Of a stretch of 64,000 nucleotides of DNA, positions 61,303-64,000 are shown piece after piece. Position 1 is the first letter of the stretch. Each line of letters begins with the position of its first letter. Made by a program: the position numbers and the translations under genes. Source of the stretch: Procambarus clarkii (taxonomy: Eukaryota; Arthropoda; Malacostraca; Decapoda; Cambaridae); the NCBI RefSeq assembly GCF_040958095.1, contig NC_091220.1, forward strand, positions 19,002,393 to 19,066,392, in the 5' to 3' direction. The notes beneath the pieces are model-generated. The model searched no databases, was not told the DNA's origin, and worked only from the letters and a program-made list of their open reading frames with translations.

Positions 61303-61390
61303 TTTGGCCAAATTAGTGGTCCTGTGGTGACCGGGTCCTCACGGCGGACACTCGTCCTGGGAGCGCCCTCCCGGCCTCTCCTGATCTTCC
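61303..61390 (-). promoter_or_regulatory. MRPL35: Probable MRPL35 5' UTR exon and promoter
   Basis: GC- and CpG-rich island (GGGAGGGCGCTCCCAGGACG on the minus strand) ending in a consensus donor CCAAA|GTGAGT. Splicing to the ATG at 58770 would give CCAAAATGC, with A at -3. The upstream edge of the exon is unknown; a SINE-like sequence begins near 61395. No TATA box is evident. Confidence 0.5.
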
Positions 61391-61394
61391 TTCC

Positions 61395-61515
61395 TTATAT
61401 ATCTATTTATCTATACAAGAAGGTACATTAGGCCATGAAGGTACATAACATAAGTGTTCTAACATTTTTTTGCAAAGCCACTAATGTGCATAGGTTTTCG
61501 GTCAAGGCCTTAATC
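61395..61515. mobile_element. SINE-like fragment
   Basis: ATACAAGAAGGTACATTAGG ... GCAAAGCCACTAATGTGCAT ... TTTTCGGTCAAGGCC is a diverged relative of the family B tail (AGCCACTAGTACGCGTAGC, TTTCGGGCAAG). Confidence 0.55.
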
Positions 61516-61777
61516 TAATAGATAAAGTAAGACTATTTAAGAGTATTTAATTGTACAGTTCATTGTAGTTTATTATTAAGAGCTTTAATAATTTTACTAC
61601 TCTATAAATTTCATCTTATAGTTCTATAGTATCGTACAAGATGAATTATAAGGCGGTTTGAATATATGAAAACGCTGTTCGGTTATATGAAAGAACCTAT
61701 ATATGCAGGAACTGTCAGTACTAGTTTTGTTTATTAAAATTTACTTAAACGTGAATTATCTAAATTTATTTATGTAT

Positions 61778-61816
<39 letters not shown>

Positions 61817-61881
61817 CAAGAAGGTGCATTGGGTTTGTGAGAGTATATAATAGTGTTTTTTACATTCTTTTACATTTGCAG
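61516..61881. other. Intergenic, with (TTTA)n and a second SINE-like scrap
   Basis: (TTTA)n at about 61775-61815 is followed by CAAGAAGGTGCATTGGGTTTG, another copy of the start of the 61395 fragment. This runs up to the acceptor TTTACATTTGCAG of the candidate exon. Confidence 0.5.
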
Positions 61882-62023
61882 CAGTGTGAGGAGGAGCAGG
61901 AGGACACAAGGGACATTCTCTCGTCTCTCTCTCTGACTTCTTCATTCAAAATGGATCTCACATATATCTTGTCCGCTGAAGCAAGACAATATGGACTTCA
62001 ATTCAAATTTCCTTTAAATTGTG
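61882..62023 (+). CDS. Candidate coding exon of an unidentified gene
   Basis: 142 nt between TTTTACATTTGCAG and TGTG|GTATGT, open in phase 0 to phase 1. It encodes QCEEEQEDTRDILSSLSLTS + SFKMDLTYILSAEARQYGLQ + FKFPLNC. The composition looks like a soluble alpha-helical protein and unlike the flanking repeats. I cannot name the family. The intron after it would open straight into a G-rich minisatellite. No partner exon is visible in the remaining 2 kb. Confidence 0.38.
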
Positions 62024-62110
62024 GTATGTATTGGAAAATAATATTATTTTGGTTGGCGGGAAGGGGCAGTTTCAGTGGAACCCATTACATGTTCCTGCAA
62101 TCTTTCTCAT

Positions 62111-62541
62111 TACCGCCCACGGGATGGGTATGGGGGTTCACTACCGCCCACGGGATGGGTATGGGGGTCCACTACCGCCCACGGAATGGGTATGGGGTCC
62201 ACTACCGCCCACGGGATGGGTATGGGGGTCCACTACCACCCACGGGATGGGTATGGGGGTCCGCTACCGCCCACGGGATGGGTATGGGGTCCAGTACCGC
62301 CTACAGTATGGGTATGGGGGTCCACTACCGCCCACGGGATGGGTATGGGGTCCACCACCACCCACGGGATGGGTATGGGGGGTCTACTACCGCCCACGGG
62401 ATGGGTATGGGGGTCCACTACCGCCCACGGGATGGGTATGGGGTCCACTACCGCCCACGGGATGGGTATGGGGGTCCACTACCGCCCACGGGATGGGTAT
62501 GGGGGTCCACTACCGCCCACGGGATGGGTATGGGGTCCACC
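62111..62541. repeat. 30/31-bp G-rich minisatellite, about 14 copies
   Basis: Units CTACCGCCCACGGGATGGGT + ATGGGGGTCCA alternate between 30 and 31 bp (four or five Gs). All forward frames stay open because the length variation shifts the frame; the long apparent proteins here (PRDGYGG, PTGWVWG) are repeat artefacts. Each unit has three G runs of at least three. Confidence 0.95.
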
Positions 62542-63699
62542 ACCATGTCAATCTGTTTAGATTGATAGACAAGGCCAGCCTCTCTAGATTGATAGACAAT
62601 GTCAACCTCTTCCATCAATACACAAATGAGTCTAAGAAATGTAAGGAAATGCCCGTACAAGTTAGTACGAGAACCATCTAAGAACCACCTCTGACCTCGT
62701 CCTGACCTCGTCCTTGACCTTAACTGCCGGACGCCGCTCAACAAGGGACATAGGTGGCGAAGCTCGTTCCGAACGACCATGGATACGAACACTATCATTA
62801 AATATCCTGAACTGTGGCTCCCAGTTACAGATGGAACACTCTATAAATCTGGCGTCCGGCAACTAATTGGTCTCTGTGTGTGTGGGTGGTTGTGTGGGGG
62901 GTGGAGGAGGGGGTGTGTGGGGGAGAGGCATGTGTGGGGGAGAGGCATGTGTGGGGAGAGGCATGTGTGGGGACACATATGCCCACAGCTGCTATACCTG
63001 TGGGCAGCATACCCCTACACCCACAGCATATGCTTATTGAGCTAAGTATAACACCTTCACCACTAATAGTCGTCTCAGGTACTCAAACCATTAATAAATG
63101 ACTACAATCTCGGGCCCTGGGATAGTTACGTGACCCTCTAACGAAGTGATTAGCGCTAACAACCTTGGCAGTGTTGTCACGCTAACAAGAGGTGTTAGGA
63201 AGCAGTGGTTCACTAGAGACTAATACAGACAGGAGAAGCAGAGAACACTGGTGGCCAGCGCCAGGTCTTATCATAGTATGTTAACAGATAGAGAGCATTA
63301 AACTGTGAGAGTTCTCCGTGGTCTCTTGTTAAGTCTGGGAGCCTTTAAGGCTGAGATTTTAGGCTCTCTAGCAAGCACTACGACTGGCCTTCACTATCCT
63401 CACCCTATCCTCACCATCCTCACTATCCTCACCTCTCCAGATTAAGCTAAATTGTGAAATTTGAAAAAGCCATTTATATAACAGGAATGAACGACACTGA
63501 TACCCGGACGAGAGCAGCATACCAAGGGTGGCCACCCCCTCCACTGTGGAGGAGAAGGGGGTGTCCACACCACCTTGGAGGGGGGAAGGGGGGGACCACA
63601 CTACCAGGAATGAGGAGACTAAGACATGGCTGCTAGAGTTAAACTGCAGCATGTAAATACAATAAAGGTAAAACATGGGGACAGAAGATCAGACTATGA
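62542..63699. other. Intergenic sequence with G-rich simple repeats
   Basis: A GTGTGGGGGAGAGGCAT repeat (three copies, about 62917-62975) and a GGAGGGGGGAAGGGGGGG stretch (63570-63596) are the main features. A 13-bp GATAGACAA-type repeat lies near 62560-62600. No gene is supported. Confidence 0.5.
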
Positions 63700-64000
63700 A
63701 CCAAGCGAGAGGGGAATCCTCTCACGGAGTCAAGCAGAAGGAAAAGATGTGCAAGATGACGAGAAATCCTTCAGGAAGCCACAGCTACATACGTCAGACC
63801 AATTCTGGAATATGCAGCCCCACCTTGACGTCCGTAATTCGTCCATCATGGGAGAATAATCTGAAGAAGATCCAGAGGTATCGCACAAGTTCCAGAGGTA
63901 AGAGGCATGAATTATAAGGAAATATACAAAAATAACAAAATCTCACGACACTGGAGGAAAGAATAAACAAGAGAGACATGATCACGACCTACAAAATACT
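63700..64000 (+). mobile_element. LINE ORF2 C-terminal fragment, runs off the window
   Basis: Broken plus-strand frames resemble KLTRNPQEATATYVRPILEY-type LINE sequence (about 63750-63820) and then [10 protein letters not shown] at 63970-64000, the motif seen on the minus strand at 26221-26583. It continues past the window end. Confidence 0.65.

Noticed and set aside
61837-62681. Long plus-strand open frames (up to 242 codons) rich in PRDGYGG and PTGWVWG
   Set aside because: They are produced by the 30/31-bp minisatellite, which is open in every forward frame; only the 142-nt segment before it has splice sites and non-repetitive coding character.

Overview
The window is eukaryotic, from an arthropod and most probably a decapod crustacean. 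It has long introns with GT-AG junctions, few genes, many tRNA-derived SINEs and non-LTR (LINE) fragments, and a degenerate CCTAA/CCTAG block resembling the arthropod TTAGG telomere repeat. The decapod call rests on my recollection of these repeat families and is inference. No rRNA gene, canonical tRNA gene, CRISPR array or bacterial gene was found, and I recognised no retrovirus-like element.

Three host genes are well supported. (1) Bases 1409-33608, plus strand: the 3' part of a ZDHHC5/8-type palmitoyltransferase gene (Drosophila Zdhhc8 class). It runs from the catalytic DHHC exon to the stop codon after a C-terminal YEISV PDZ ligand. Seven exons, two of them tentative, join in one frame to 697 residues; the 5' exons lie outside the window. 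(2) Bases 47967-52745, plus strand: INTS5, subunit 5 of the Integrator complex, complete in two coding exons (955 residues). (3) Bases 55128-58770, minus strand: MRPL35, the mitochondrial large-subunit protein bL35m, four coding exons (209 residues). A probable 5' UTR exon near 61303-61390 and a poly(A) signal at 55075-55080 complete it. INTS5 and MRPL35 are convergent. A possible exon of an unidentified plus-strand gene lies at 61882-62023.

The rest is intron or intergenic DNA filled with mobile elements: LINE 3' ends of several subfamilies, a LINE 5'UTR/ORF1 piece (52930-54392), three tRNA-derived SINE families, palindromic foldback retroposons with 12-14 bp target-site duplications, a hAT-like MITE next to a paralogous empty site, a Tigger/pogo-like relic, and many minisatellites. 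One SINE family shares its 3' tail with a LINE family present in the same window, and a 27-bp minisatellite has grown inside a LINE C-terminal coding tail. The three genes show no obvious functional link: plasma-membrane protein palmitoylation, nuclear RNA processing and mitochondrial translation.
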